NCBI GenBank assembly: GCA_021199655.1
Contig: JAJQHQ010000054.1
Span: 1-44,588, forward strand
Reading direction: 5' to 3'
Origin: Lachnospiraceae bacterium
GTDB lineage: Bacteria; Bacillota; Clostridia; Lachnospirales; Lachnospiraceae
DNA length: 44,588 nucleotides
The position numbers and the translations under genes are program-made. The notes beneath the pieces are model-generated. The model ran no database searches. It worked only from the letters and a program-made list of their open reading frames with translations, and had not been told where the DNA came from. The number at the start of each line of letters is the position of its first letter. Within the stretch, counting starts at the first letter, position 1. Shown here piece after piece: positions 23,378 to 32,789 of the stretch.

Positions 23378-25531
23378 ATGAGCAAACCAAAATATTATAT
23401 GACGACGGCGATCGCCTACACGTCGGGCAAGCCGCACATCGGAAATACGTATGAGATCGTGCTGGCGGACAGCATCGCCCGCTTCCGCCGGGAGCAGGGC
23501 TATGATGTGTTTTTCCAGACGGGGACGGATGAGCACGGACAGAAGATCGAGCTGAAAGCCGCTGAGGCGGGCGTGACACCGAAGGAATATGTGGACAAGG
23601 TGGCCGGAGAGATTCACAGGATCTGGGATCTGATGAACACTTCTTATGATAAATTCATCCGCACGACAGACGCCGACCACGAGGCGCAGGTGCAGAAGAT
23701 TTTCAAAAAGCTGTATGATCAGGGCGACATTTATAAGGGCTCTTATGAGGGAATGTACTGTACGCCGTGCGAGTCGTTCTGGACGCAGTCCCAGCTTGTG
23801 GACGGCAAATGTCCGGACTGCGGCCGCGAGGTAAAGCCTGCGAAGGAAGAGGCATATTTCTTCCGTATGAGCAAGTACGCGGATCGTCTGATCGACCATA
23901 TCAATACGCATCCGGAGTTTATTCAGCCGGTGGCGCGCAAAAATGAGATGATGAACAATTTCCTGCTGCCGGGGCTGCAGGATTTGTGCGTGTCCCGCAC
24001 GTCGTTTAAATGGGGCATCCCGGTCACTTTTGACGACAAGCATGTCGTTTATGTGTGGCTGGACGCGCTGACCAACTACATCACGGGTATCGGTTATGAC
24101 GCGGAGGGAAACAGCACGGAGCAGTTTGATAAGCTCTGGCCGGCCGACCTGCATCTGATCGGAAAGGATATCATCCGTTTCCATACGATCTACTGGCCGA
24201 TCTTCCTGATGGCGCTGGATCTGCCGCTGCCGAAGCAGGTATTCGGACATCCGTGGCTGCTGCAGGGCGGTGAGAAGATGAGCAAGTCGAAGGGCAATGT
24301 GCTCTATGCGGATGATCTCGTGGATGTGTACGGCGTGGACGCGGTACGTTTCTTCGTGTTGCATGAGATGCCGTTTGAAAATGACGGTGTGATCACCTGG
24401 GAGCTGATGACGGAACGCGTCAACTCCGAATTGGCCAACACGCTTGGTAATCTGGTGAACCGCACGATCTCCATGACTAACAAATATTTTGGCGGCGTGG
24501 TGACGAAGACCGGCGTGACCGAGCCGGTGGATGAGGATCTGAAAGCGACCGTGCTGGCTGTTCCGGTCAATGTCGTAAAGAAGATGGACGAGCTGCGGGT
24601 CGCGGACGCGATTACGGAGATCTTTACGCTGTTCAAGCGCTGCAATAAATACATTGACGAGACAATGCCGTGGGTACTTGCGAAGGATGAGGCGAAAAAG
24701 GACCGTCTGGCTGAGGTGCTTTACAACCTGACGGAAAGCATCGCGATCGGTGCGTCCCTGCTCGAATCCTTTATGCCGGAGACCTCGGAGCGGATCTTAA
24801 AGCAGCTGAACGCCGCGAAACGCACTCTGGATTCCATGGATACGTTTGGATTGTATGAGTCCGGCACGAAGGTGACGGACAAGCCGGAGATCCTGTTCGC
24901 GCGTCTGGACGGAAAGGAAGTGCTCGCGAAGGCGGAGGAGATCCGCAAGGCGCAGAAGGCGGAATTCGAGGCGGAGAACGCGAAGGCGGCTGCCGCGGCT
25001 GGGGGAAATGCGCCGGGCGTGGGGACTGCCGGTGGTACATCAGATAAGGCAAACGCAGCCGGAAGTGCCGGCTCTTTGACAGACGGTGCGGCTGGAACAG
25101 GCGCAAACAGCACTGGCGCGGCCGGGACAAGTGCGGACAGTGATATTGCTGCGGATACCGCGAACGGCGGCAGCGCCGCACAGGACATCGAGCTTACCCT
25201 GAAGGATGAGATTACCTACGACGATTTCGATAAGCTTCAGTTCGCGGTGGGCGAGATCATTGCTTGCGAGGAAGTAAAGAAGTCGAGAAAGCTGCTCTGC
25301 TCTCAGGTAAAGATCGGCAATCAGGTAAAACAGATCCTCTCCGGGATCAAGTCGGACTACTCTCCGGAGGAGATGGTCGGCAAGAAAGTGATGGTGCTGG
25401 TGAACTTAAAGCCCGCAAAGATGGCTGGGCTGGTATCGGAAGGCATGCTGCTCTGCGCGGAGGACGCCGACGGGAAGCTGTCCCTGATGACGCCTGAGAA
25501 GGAGATGCCGTCCGGAGCGGAGATCTGCTGA
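23378..25531 (+). CDS. metG: methionine-tRNA ligase
   Basis: A 717-residue class I synthetase that charges tRNA-Met. GKPHIGN (about residue 20) is the HIGH motif. Four cysteines (CTPC...CPDC, about 128-150) form the zinc knuckle, and GEKMSKSKGNV (about 297-307) is the KMSKS loop. The C-terminal 110 residues (YDDFDKLQFAVGEIIACEEV onward) form the Trbp111/EMAP-II-like tRNA-binding domain. An Ala/Gly/Ser/Thr-rich linker of some 65 residues (about 541-605) separates the two parts and is not usual. I choose ATG 23378 because GAGGAGGGAAA precedes it and the family start MSKPKYYMTTAIAY follows; the open frame extends further upstream without family similarity. Confidence 0.95.
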   Translation: MSKPKYYMTTAIAYTSGKPHIGNTYEIVLADSIARFRREQGYDVFFQTGTDEHGQKIELKAAEAGVTPKEYVDKVAGEIHRIWDLMNTSYDKFIRTTDADHEAQVQKIFKKLYDQGDIYKGSYEGMYCTPCESFWTQSQLVDGKCPDCGREVKPAKEEAYFFRMSKYADRLIDHINTHPEFIQPVARKNEMMNNFLLPGLQDLCVSRTSFKWGIPVTFDDKHVVYVWLDALTNYITGIGYDAEGNSTEQFDKLWPADLHLIGKDIIRFHTIYWPIFLMALDLPLPKQVFGHPWLLQGGEKMSKSKGNVLYADDLVDVYGVDAVRFFVLHEMPFENDGVITWELMTERVNSELANTLGNLVNRTISMTNKYFGGVVTKTGVTEPVDEDLKATVLAVPVNVVKKMDELRVADAITEIFTLFKRCNKYIDETMPWVLAKDEAKKDRLAEVLYNLTESIAIGASLLESFMPETSERILKQLNAAKRTLDSMDTFGLYESGTKVTDKPEILFARLDGKEVLAKAEEIRKAQKAEFEAENAKAAAAAGGNAPGVGTAGGTSDKANAAGSAGSLTDGAAGTGANSTGAAGTSADSDIAADTANGGSAAQDIELTLKDEITYDDFDKLQFAVGEIIACEEVKKSRKLLCSQVKIGNQVKQILSGIKSDYSPEEMVGKKVMVLVNLKPAKMAGLVSEGMLLCAEDADGKLSLMTPEKEMPSGAEIC

Positions 25532-25638
25532 GCAGATTCCGGATTCATATTCCCTGTGCCGCCTGGAAAATCGACCGCAGGTCAATTGGCTTTAGAAGAT
25601 AGGGAGTTCACTCATATTATAGAATCAGAAAACATAAG

Positions 25639-25671
25639 AAAACCCATCGGAGCATTGCCCCGGTGGGTTTT
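25639..25671. terminator. bidirectional terminator between metG and the cyclase gene
   Basis: AAAACCCATCGG pairs with CCGGTGGGTTTT (one G:T pair) around a nine-base loop. T-tracts occur on both strands, so it can serve the convergent genes on either side. Confidence 0.8.
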
Positions 25672-25699
25672 ATCATAAGCTGTGTGTTATTTGTTATTT

Positions 25700-25808
25700 G
25701 GCATCGCAGAATCTGCGCCTGGTATTTTATCGCCTTGATATTACGGAATCTGCGCCTGGTATTCTATCGTCCGGTCATTGCAGAATCTGCGCCTGTCACT
25801 CCATCGTC
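25700..25808 (-). repeat. tandem repeat (37-38 bp, three units) across the cyclase stop codon
   Basis: On the minus strand, units starting GACGATGG, GACGATAG and GCGATAAA share the core CCAGGCGCAGATTC (first unit ACAGGCGCAGATTC). The first unit includes the last codons and TGA of the diguanylate cyclase gene. Confidence 0.85.
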
Positions 25809-27292
25809 CGGATATCATAGAGCGTGTACTGGTCGCGCCCGCTGTTCTTGGAAAGATAGAGCGCCTTGTCTGCTTTTTCGTACAGATCCTGGAAATTCTT
25901 CGCGTGCTGCGGGAACAGCGCGACACCGATGCTGCAGGATACAGAAAGGGTCGGCGCGGTATCCACCTTGATGGAGCGCACCATCTGACAGACCATCTCC
26001 GCCCGCTCGACTGCGGCTTCCGGCGTGGCGTTTTTCATGAAGATACCGAATTCATCGCCGCCGAGACGGCCGATGATATCACTCTCGCGGAAGATTTCCT
26101 TCAGACCGTTGCCGACCGCGCTCAGAACGATGTCTCCGACTGCGTGGCCGTAACCGTCATTCACATGCTTGAAAAGGTCGATATCCAGCATCAGGAAGGC
26201 CTGTGTGCCGTAGCAGGCTTCGTCAGCCAGCCAGAGCTTGATGTATTCCTCCGCAGTCTTTTTGTTGTTGATGCCGGTCAGGGCGTCCGTCTCCGCGAAG
26301 TGTACAAGGGTCTTTTGCTTGCGGAAGGTGACGATGATCAGGATCAGCACCATGATGAACAGTCCGGCAGCCAGCACCTGGAACAGTCTCGTCTCGTAGA
26401 ACGTGAACTGGCTGTAGGAAGCATGCGCGTTGTCAACAGATACAACATAGCAGAGCATCCAGTCGCTTACCCCAAGCGATTCAAAATAGCAGTAGTAGGA
26501 ACCTTTGGCGTCAACCATGGTAAGCAGACGGGATTCTCCTGCCTCAATATCTTCTTTCCAGGCAGTCACGGTATATTTTTCTGAACCGTCGTCCGTGACA
26601 GTCGTTACGGTTCGGTAATCCGTAAAAACATTGAAAATAATGCTGTCTGTTTCCAGCTCAAAAATACTTGTGCCGTTCTGGGAGACGACAGAACCATCCT
26701 CCTGTGTGACGATGAGGAACTGCCCGGTCCCCTCATAGAGCTCGTTGAACAGCAGGCTGCCGAGAGCCTGAATATCATAGGAACCGCCGAGCACACCGAC
26801 GACAGTGTCACCGCTGAAAATAGGCACACTTAAAACGACACGGGTAGACCCGTCTACCTTACTGACAACAGGGGAACTTAAGGAACGCTCTCCGGCCATG
26901 GAATTGTTGAAATACTCGCGACCTGAGAGATTCCGCGTGTTATTGTTGCTGTACCAAGCTGTGCCATCCTCGTCGATCAGTGCGATCAGGCTGAAGGAGC
27001 TGTTCTCCGCGACACTGGAAATCAGCTGCAGAGAGTTCTCGTTGATCAGGTCGTCACTTTCGTTCTCTCCGAGATAAGCGGCAAGCCCTTCCAGATATTC
27101 ATACTGGGATTCGATCGTGGTCGCAAAATGAGACTGTTCACGATTTACACTTTCAATAATGGTATCCTGCGCATTTTCCGTGACGGCTTTCCTGTAAAAA
27201 TGAAAAAATACAAAGATGCTGGCTACCGCAAACAAAATGAATACAGAAAAGCAGATCGCGTAAAAAGGCGTGAGGTTTTTATTTTTTTGCAC
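25796..27292 (-). CDS. dCache-type sensor diguanylate cyclase (GGDEF)
   Basis: A 498-residue membrane sensor making cyclic di-GMP from two GTP. A helix near residues 10-30, an extracellular double-Cache-like ligand domain (about 35-310, with GREYFNNS and VLGGSYDIQALG) and a second helix (about 315-337) precede the GGDEF domain (DALTGINNKK at about 345). The active site RLGGDEFGI is intact near residue 411. The inhibitory I-site is present as RESD five residues before it, so product feedback is expected. I choose GTG 27292 because GGGAGGA lies eight bases upstream; a GTG at 27331 would add 13 residues. Its 3' end has been tandemly duplicated. Monocistronic. Confidence 0.9.
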   Translation of the reverse strand: MQKNKNLTPFYAICFSVFILFAVASIFVFFHFYRKAVTENAQDTIIESVNREQSHFATTIESQYEYLEGLAAYLGENESDDLINENSLQLISSVAENSSFSLIALIDEDGTAWYSNNNTRNLSGREYFNNSMAGERSLSSPVVSKVDGSTRVVLSVPIFSGDTVVGVLGGSYDIQALGSLLFNELYEGTGQFLIVTQEDGSVVSQNGTSIFELETDSIIFNVFTDYRTVTTVTDDGSEKYTVTAWKEDIEAGESRLLTMVDAKGSYYCYFESLGVSDWMLCYVVSVDNAHASYSQFTFYETRLFQVLAAGLFIMVLILIIVTFRKQKTLVHFAETDALTGINNKKTAEEYIKLWLADEACYGTQAFLMLDIDLFKHVNDGYGHAVGDIVLSAVGNGLKEIFRESDIIGRLGGDEFGIFMKNATPEAAVERAEMVCQMVRSIKVDTAPTLSVSCSIGVALFPQHAKNFQDLYEKADKALYLSKNSGRDQYTLYDIRTME

Positions 27293-27359
27293 AGAACTGT
27301 TCCTCCCACAAAAGGCACAAGTACTTAACACGTTTTCGTAAATTTCGTGCTTTTTCGTT

Positions 27360-27368
27360 AGTATAGCA
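27360..27368 (-). promoter_or_regulatory. extended -10 promoter of the cyclase gene
   Basis: Minus strand TGC-TATACT, about 68 bp before the chosen GTG. The same nine bases precede the AAA-nuclease gene at 3122-3114. Confidence 0.4.
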
Positions 27369-27370
27369 TA

Positions 27371-27562
27371 ATGTTTCGAAAAAGGGTAGAACTTTTATGG
27401 GCGAATCAGCAAAAAAATAACTTTTTCGGCAGCGAAACGTCTTTGGTGGCCGATCAGGGACTTTACTCCATCGCGGTCGCCGGGATTATGGCGGTGGCCA
27501 TTCTGCTGGTCTCTACCGTTGTGCGTTTGTGTTTTTATGACCGGATGAAAAACGGAAATTGA
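27371..27562 (+). CDS. uncertain small membrane protein or gene remnant
   Basis: A 63-codon frame with one hydrophobic helix (LYSIAVAGIMAVAILLVSTV) near the end. No ribosome site is seen before the ATG, and it overlaps the divergent cyclase promoter. Beyond its TGA the same frame stays open through the 33-bp repeat units. Because tandem duplications in this window tend to span real gene ends, it may be the tail of a former gene. No family recognised. Confidence 0.25.
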   Translation: MFRKRVELLWANQQKNNFFGSETSLVADQGLYSIAVAGIMAVAILLVSTVVRLCFYDRMKNGN

Positions 27563-27566
27563 TCCT

Positions 27567-27655
27567 GGTTGGAAAAACACAGAAATATATGCGAATTCAG
27601 GTTGGAAAAACACGGAAATGCGCACGAATTCAGGTTGGAAAAACACAAAATATTA
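27567..27655 (+). repeat. 33-bp tandem repeat (2.7 units)
   Basis: Units start at 27567, 27600 and 27633 with GGTTGGAAAAACAC. The period of 33 is a multiple of three, and all units share the frame of the small ORF just upstream, reading RLEKHGNAHEF-like repeats after its stop. Confidence 0.85.
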
Positions 27656-27667
27656 AAGGAAATACGG

Positions 27668-27723
27668 TTGTATAAATACGACCATTATGCTATAGTAAAC
27701 GACAACAATAATTTGTTGTTTAC
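27668..27723 (+). promoter_or_regulatory. promoter and near-perfect palindrome before the DUF4143 ATPase
   Basis: TTGTAT (27668-27673), 17-bp spacer and TATAGT (27691-27696). A 29-bp imperfect palindrome, with outer arms GTAAAC and GTTTAC (27695-27723) and inner ACAA/TTGT, begins inside the -10 box. A repressor there would cover the transcription start. No obvious repressor gene is adjacent. Confidence 0.5.
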
Positions 27724-27762
27724 TTATGAACAGGAAAAACCAGAATTTCAGAGGTGTGCCGT

Positions 27763-29097
27763 ATGATCAACAGAAAAGCGGAAGAAGAGATGGAGCGTTT
27801 CTTAAAAGAGGGCAGGAACAAGGCACTTCTTGTCACCGGTGCAAGACAGACGGGGAAGACGTTTTCCATCCGCCGTGTGGCCGGAAAACTGAATCCGGAT
27901 TTTGTCGAACTGAATTTTCTGGAAAACCGCGATGCCAGGGAACTTTTTGCGTCCGCGCGTGACAGCAGGGAGATTTTATTGAGTATTTCCGCCCTATCAC
28001 AGAAGGAATTAAAGCCTCATGAGACGATTATTTTTCTGGATGAGATACAGGAATGTAAAGAAATTCTGACAGCGATCAAGTTTCTGGTGGAAGAGGGCAG
28101 CTACCGATATGTTTTAAGCGGGTCTCTTCTGGGGGTGGAAATGAAAAATATCCGTTCCATGCCGGTTGGCTATATGGGGATTATCGAAATGTTTCCGTTG
28201 GACTTTGAGGAATTCTGCCGGGCGAATGGGGTGAGCGATGCTGTGCTTACACATGTGTCTGAATGCTTTTCGGAAAAGAAGCCTGTGATGGAAACCATCC
28301 ATCAGAAGCTGCTGTCCCTGTTCTGGCTGTATCTGATCGTGGGCGGGATGCCGGAGGCAGTGCGCGTATATCTGGAGACGAACAACCTTCGGGAAGTTTA
28401 CAACGTGCAGAAGTATATCTGCGAATTGTACCGGCAGGATATCGCGAAATACGATCCGGAGGAAAGGCAGTATCTGTCAGAGATTTTTGACCTGATTCCC
28501 AGTGAACTGAACAATCAGAACAAACGTTTTATTATGAAAAACCTGAATGAGCGGGCGGTCTATTCAAAATATGAAAACAGCTTTCTCTGGCTGAAGGAGG
28601 CTGGGGTGGCGCTTCCGGTTTATTGTGTGGATGAGCCGAAGCCTTCGCTGATTTTGTCAAAGGCCACGAATCTTTTTAAATTGTTTGCTTCGGACGTGGG
28701 ACTTCTGGCGAGTATGTATGCGGAGGGAATACAGATTCAGATTTTAAAGCATGAAATTGATATCAATTATGGCGCGATATTTGAAAATGCCGCCGCACAG
28801 GAGCTGCACAGTCACGGGTTTCCGCTTTACTATTACCGGAATAAGAAGCTGGGAGAACTGGATTTTGTGATCGAGCAGAAGGGAAAGGTGATTCCCATTG
28901 AGATCAAATCCGGAAAAACGTATAAAAGGCATTCGGCCATGAAAAATATGATTGAGACATACAAATCGACGGAGACTTTGGTATTTTGTCTGGATCAGCT
29001 CTCGGTGGAAGGGCCGGTTGTGTATTGCCCGGTTTATATGCTGATGTGTTTGAAAAAAGAGGAACTGGGTGACGTGATTTATAAAATACCGGAATAA
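27763..29097 (+). CDS. AAA ATPase with DUF4143 and PD-(D/E)XK-like C-terminus
   Basis: A 444-residue protein of the widespread AAA_14/DUF4143 group. Walker A is TGARQTGKT (about residues 25-33). Walker B is TIIFLDEIQE (about 88-97), followed by the sensor YVLSGSLLG. The DUF4143 region covers about 200-420 and ends with a nuclease-like core, LGELDFVIEQKGKVIPIEIK, which keeps D..E-x-K. The ATG at 27763 follows AGAGGTG; a GTG at 27754 is possible. Members are common orphans in gut anaerobes with proposed roles in defence or DNA handling; function is not established. A+T-richer than the GTPase gene that follows. Confidence 0.8.
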   Translation: MINRKAEEEMERFLKEGRNKALLVTGARQTGKTFSIRRVAGKLNPDFVELNFLENRDARELFASARDSREILLSISALSQKELKPHETIIFLDEIQECKEILTAIKFLVEEGSYRYVLSGSLLGVEMKNIRSMPVGYMGIIEMFPLDFEEFCRANGVSDAVLTHVSECFSEKKPVMETIHQKLLSLFWLYLIVGGMPEAVRVYLETNNLREVYNVQKYICELYRQDIAKYDPEERQYLSEIFDLIPSELNNQNKRFIMKNLNERAVYSKYENSFLWLKEAGVALPVYCVDEPKPSLILSKATNLFKLFASDVGLLASMYAEGIQIQILKHEIDINYGAIFENAAAQELHSHGFPLYYYRNKKLGELDFVIEQKGKVIPIEIKSGKTYKRHSAMKNMIETYKSTETLVFCLDQLSVEGPVVYCPVYMLMCLKKEELGDVIYKIPE

Positions 29098-29170
29098 AGA
29101 AATTTACTGATCGGATGATTCGTAATTGTGCAATCAGTTATCGTAAGCAGGAGCCGGGAGGAGGCTTTTT

Positions 29171-32100
29171 ATGGGCGAACAGGCAGGAAAAACAGCAGAG
29201 GGAAATGGCCCGGATCCGGCTGGCAAATTCAGGACAGGTAAAAGGATATGTGCCGGTCTTCTGGCTCATGTCGACGCCGGGAAAACAACGCTGGCGGAGG
29301 GCATCCTGTATCTGACCGGAGGTATACGTCATCTGGGCAGGGTCGATCATCAGGACGCCTTTTTGGACAATTTTGCACTGGAACGGGAACGGGGGATCAC
29401 CATTTTCTCCAAGCAGGCGCAGGTGGTGCTGCGCCCGGGGACAAGTGCTGCGGCCGATCATGCTGCAGCTGCTTTGCGCGAAGGAGCTATGGGTTCTCTT
29501 TCGCTGCGGAAAGATGGGCTGGAAGATTCGGATCTTCACCTGACGCTTCTTGACACCCCGGGGCATGTGGACTTTTCTGCGGAGATGGAGCGGACGCTGC
29601 AGGTGCTGGACTACGCGGTGCTGGTGATCAGCGGCGCGGACGGCGTGCAAAGCCATGTAGAGACCTTATGGAGACTGCTGGCACGCTATGAGATTCCGGT
29701 ATTTCTGTTTGTCAATAAGATGGATCAGCCGGGGACGGATCAGACGGCGTTGATGGCGGAGCTGTCGCAGAAGCTGGATGAGCGGTGCGTGGATTTCTCC
29801 GGCCCGCTGGCAGTCGAGAGAATGTCTGAAAAGGCTCCTTTAAAGGATACTGCCTTCAAAAATGCAAATAGTAAGAATGCGTCATCAAAATGGAATGCGA
29901 AGGCTGCAGGAGAAGATGGCGGATATTTTGTGTCAGAAGAATTTCAGGAAGCCCTGGCGATGTGTGATGAGGAACTGCTGGAGATTTATGCTTCCGGAGA
30001 AGTGATTGGGACGGAGGCGATACGGAGCGCGATTGCAGCCCGAAAGGTATTTCCCTGTTATTTCGGTTCGGCGCTGAAGCTGTGGGGTGTGCAGGAGCTG
30101 CTGGACGGAATCCGTGTCTACAGCGTTTCGAAAGAATATTCGGACGAATTCGGCGCGAGGGTCTACAAAATCACGCGTGATGCGCAGGGCAATCGTCTGA
30201 CGCATATGAAAATCACCGGCGGTACGCTGCGGGTGAAGGACGTGTTGACGAACCGCAGAAAAGGAGAAAACTCCGGAACGGACGGATTAAGTGAACGGGG
30301 CAGAGGAACAGTTTGGGAAGAAAAAGTCAATCAGATACGCATTTTTTCCGGCGCGGGCTATGAAGCCGTGAGTGAGGCGGAGACAGGAAGCATCTGCGCG
30401 GTCACAGGGCTGGAGCATACCTACGCGGGAGAAGGACTGGGCGCGGAGCCGGAAGGAGAACTTCCGGTGCTGGAGCCGGTCCTGTCGTATCGGATCGAAC
30501 TGTTGGAAGGGACGGATGTGCATCAGGCGTTCCGGCAGCTGAAGCAATTGGAGGAAGAAGAACCGCAGCTGCATATTACGTGGGTGTCGGGAGCCGGAAG
30601 GCACATGACAGACGGCAGCTCTGCCCTGCGTTCTGATGAGAAAAATTCAGGAGGGCGTTCTGCCGGCGCGGCTGCCGCACCGCAATCCGATAATACGGCA
30701 CCCGGAAAAGACAGCCGGATGAGCAGCGGTAACGGTGAGATCCACGCGCAGCTCATGGGCGAGGTGCAGATCGAGATTCTGCAGAGTATGATCCGGGATC
30801 GTTTTGGCCTTGCTGTGAAATTTGGCGAGGGCAGCATCCTGTACCGGGAGACCATTGCCGCGCCGGTCGTCGGCATGGGACATTTTGAGCCTCTGCGCCA
30901 TTACGCGGAGGTGCACCTTCTGATGGAACCGGCGGAGCGTGGCAGCGGCCTGCAGTTTGATACCATCTGCAGTGTGGATGATCTGGCCCTGAACTGGCAG
31001 CGCCTGATCCTGACACATCTGGAAGAAAAAACGCACCTCGGCGTGCTCACCGGGTCAGAAATTACAGATATGAAGATCACGCTCATCGCGGGAAGAGCGC
31101 ATCAGAAGCACACAGAGGGCGGCGATTTCCGGCAGGCGACCTACCGCGCCGTGCGGCAGGGGCTTTGCCGTGCGCAGTCGGTTCTGCTGGAGCCGGTCTA
31201 CAGCTTCCGCATGGAAGTGCCGATGGAATCCGTAGGGCGGGCATTGTCCGACATTCAGCGCATGTACGGCACTGCGGAGCCGCCGGAACTGATGCAGTCG
31301 ACGCGTGGATACAAAGGTGCCGGGGGCGGTGCTGCAATCCCGGGGACTGCCGGAATGCCAGATGGCAGCATTTCATCAGGCAGCGGTTCACCGGGCGGCA
31401 GTTCTTCATCGGGTGCTGGCTCGCCGAACAGTGCCGGATCGGCTGACGGCGACTGGATGGTGATCCGGGGCACCGCGCCGGTCGTGACGATGCGCGGCTA
31501 TCAGAGCGAGCTTCTTTCCTATACAAAAGGCCGCGGCCGCCTTTTCTGCCGGATGAGCGGCTATGAAGAGTGTCACAATGCGCAGGAAGTCATTGAGGCA
31601 CGCGCTTATAATGCGGAAGCGGATCTGGAGAATCCGTGCGGATCAGTGTTCTGTGCGCACGGAGCCGGTTTTGTGGTGAACTGGGAGGATGTGCCGGACT
31701 ATGTGCACATTGCCGGGACGGATGCGTTTGCGGCGGATGCATTTGCGGAAGATGCGCCTGCAAAAGGTGCGTCTGTAAAAGATGCGGAGGCGAGTCTACG
31801 CGGGGAAAATCCGTCGCGTGACTTTGCGGATGTGTCTGATAGGAACGGATTGAGCGGAGCGCAGGGAGTACATGGTTCACAGCCAGGAAGGAGTCAACCA
31901 GGTGCAGCATCTTCAGACAGCAGCCGCGAAGGAGACGTATCGGGACGGGGAATGCCCCGCAGTGTACGTACCAGTGCGGCTCCTGCCCCTTCGGCCAGTG
32001 ACGAGGAGTTAAAGCAGATTTTTGAACGAACGTATGGCGAATCGAAGTGGGACACCAACCGTTCCCGTTATGGCTCCGAAACCGGGACAGGCCGGACGTC

Positions 32101-32647
32101 CGATGCGGCCGGAACTGTCAGAGACTTTAACAGGAAGCGAAAGTCCGCGCATAGCTTGGACGCTCAGGAGGAATGCCTTCTTGTGGACGGCTACAACGTG
32201 ATCTTTGCCTGGGACGAGCTGAAGGAGCTGGCAAAGATCAGTCTGGAGAGCGCCCGCGGCCGGCTTCTCGATCTGATGAGCAATTATCAGGGTTACAAAA
32301 ACAATTATCTGATCGTGGTGTTTGACGCCTACCGGGTAGAAGGCCATGCGACAGAGGTTTCCCGCTATCACAATATTTATGTCGTTTTCACAAAGGAAGC
32401 GGAGACCGCCGATCAGTATATCGAGAAAACAGTGCGCCTCATCAACCGGAAATATCATGTGACTGTGGCGACTTCGGATGCGCTCGAACAGGTCATTATT
32501 TTCGGCGCGGGAGCGTCCCGCATGTCCGCGCTGGGCCTGCGCGATGAAGTGGAACTGATGCAGAAGGATCTGCGGGAGAATTTTCTGAACGTGCAGCCCA
32601 AGGGCGGAAAAGTATATCTGCTGGATGAAAACAGGAATTATTTGTAA
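29171..32647 (+). CDS. TetM-like translational GTPase fused to a YacP/Rae1-like NYN endoribonuclease
   Basis: An 1158-residue fusion. The first 840 residues follow the EF-G/TetM plan: G1 AHVDAGKTT (32-40), G2 RGIT (74-77), G3 DTPGH (128-132), G4 NKMD (182-185), G5-like GSALK near 297, domain II (VYKITRDAQGNRLTHMKITG), domain IV (GMGHFEPLRHYAEVHLLMEP) and domain V (LLEPVYSFRMEVPMESVGRA). The C-terminal 155 residues (LLVDGYNVIFAWDELKELA, VVFDAYRVEG, ETADQYIEKTV, VATSDALEQVIIFGAGA) match the NYN/PIN-like YacP family; B. subtilis Rae1 of that family cuts mRNA in the ribosomal A site. Long low-complexity inserts lie at about 87-121, 218-250, 478-520, 716-757 and 851-995. GGGAGGAGG precedes the ATG. 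It probably acts on ribosomes; antibiotic protection is uncertain. Confidence 0.85.
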   Translation: MGEQAGKTAEGNGPDPAGKFRTGKRICAGLLAHVDAGKTTLAEGILYLTGGIRHLGRVDHQDAFLDNFALERERGITIFSKQAQVVLRPGTSAAADHAAAALREGAMGSLSLRKDGLEDSDLHLTLLDTPGHVDFSAEMERTLQVLDYAVLVISGADGVQSHVETLWRLLARYEIPVFLFVNKMDQPGTDQTALMAELSQKLDERCVDFSGPLAVERMSEKAPLKDTAFKNANSKNASSKWNAKAAGEDGGYFVSEEFQEALAMCDEELLEIYASGEVIGTEAIRSAIAARKVFPCYFGSALKLWGVQELLDGIRVYSVSKEYSDEFGARVYKITRDAQGNRLTHMKITGGTLRVKDVLTNRRKGENSGTDGLSERGRGTVWEEKVNQIRIFSGAGYEAVSEAETGSICAVTGLEHTYAGEGLGAEPEGELPVLEPVLSYRIELLEGTDVHQAFRQLKQLEEEEPQLHITWVSGAGRHMTDGSSALRSDEKNSGGRSAGAAAAPQSDNTAPGKDSRMSSGNGEIHAQLMGEVQIEILQSMIRDRFGLAVKFGEGSILYRETIAAPVVGMGHFEPLRHYAEVHLLMEPAERGSGLQFDTICSVDDLALNWQRLILTHLEEKTHLGVLTGSEITDMKITLIAGRAHQKHTEGGDFRQATYRAVRQGLCRAQSVLLEPVYSFRMEVPMESVGRALSDIQRMYGTAEPPELMQSTRGYKGAGGGAAIPGTAGMPDGSISSGSGSPGGSSSSGAGSPNSAGSADGDWMVIRGTAPVVTMRGYQSELLSYTKGRGRLFCRMSGYEECHNAQEVIEARAYNAEADLENPCGSVFCAHGAGFVVNWEDVPDYVHIAGTDAFAADAFAEDAPAKGASVKDAEASLRGENPSRDFADVSDRNGLSGAQGVHGSQPGRSQPGAASSDSSREGDVSGRGMPRSVRTSAAPAPSASDEELKQIFERTYGESKWDTNRSRYGSETGTGRTSDAAGTVRDFNRKRKSAHSLDAQEECLLVDGYNVIFAWDELKELAKISLESARGRLLDLMSNYQGYKNNYLIVVFDAYRVEGHATEVSRYHNIYVVFTKEAETADQYIEKTVRLINRKYHVTVATSDALEQVIIFGAGASRMSALGLRDEVELMQKDLRENFLNVQPKGGKVYLLDENRNYL

Positions 32648-32719
32648 GCCTTGCGGTGCAATCGGACAGGAGGGCGGCTTTAGCCGCAAAGCTCCCTGCC
32701 CGGCTCTGTGCATAAAAAA

Positions 32720-32754
32720 CGCCCGGGAGATGTTTTGCCTCCCGGGCGAAAATA
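32720..32754 (-). terminator. terminator of the Ssu-like operon
   Basis: CGCCCGGGAG and CTCCCGGGCG pair perfectly around nine bases (32730-32738). On the minus strand the stem is followed by a T6 tract (32719-32714), so it ends transcription from the transporter genes. No T-tract follows on the plus strand. Confidence 0.8.
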
Positions 32755-32789
32755 CCTCTTGCAGCCCTGCGCATTAAAAGAAATAGAGC

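Noticed and set aside
27385-27415. Duplicated start of the GTPase gene (ATGGGCGAA similarity with 29171)
   Set aside because: Similarity covers only about 20 bases and the frame stops at once; probably chance.
29171-32647. Plain tetracycline resistance gene
   Set aside because: The TetM-like part is interrupted by long inserts and fused to a nuclease domain, so a simple resistance call is not supported.
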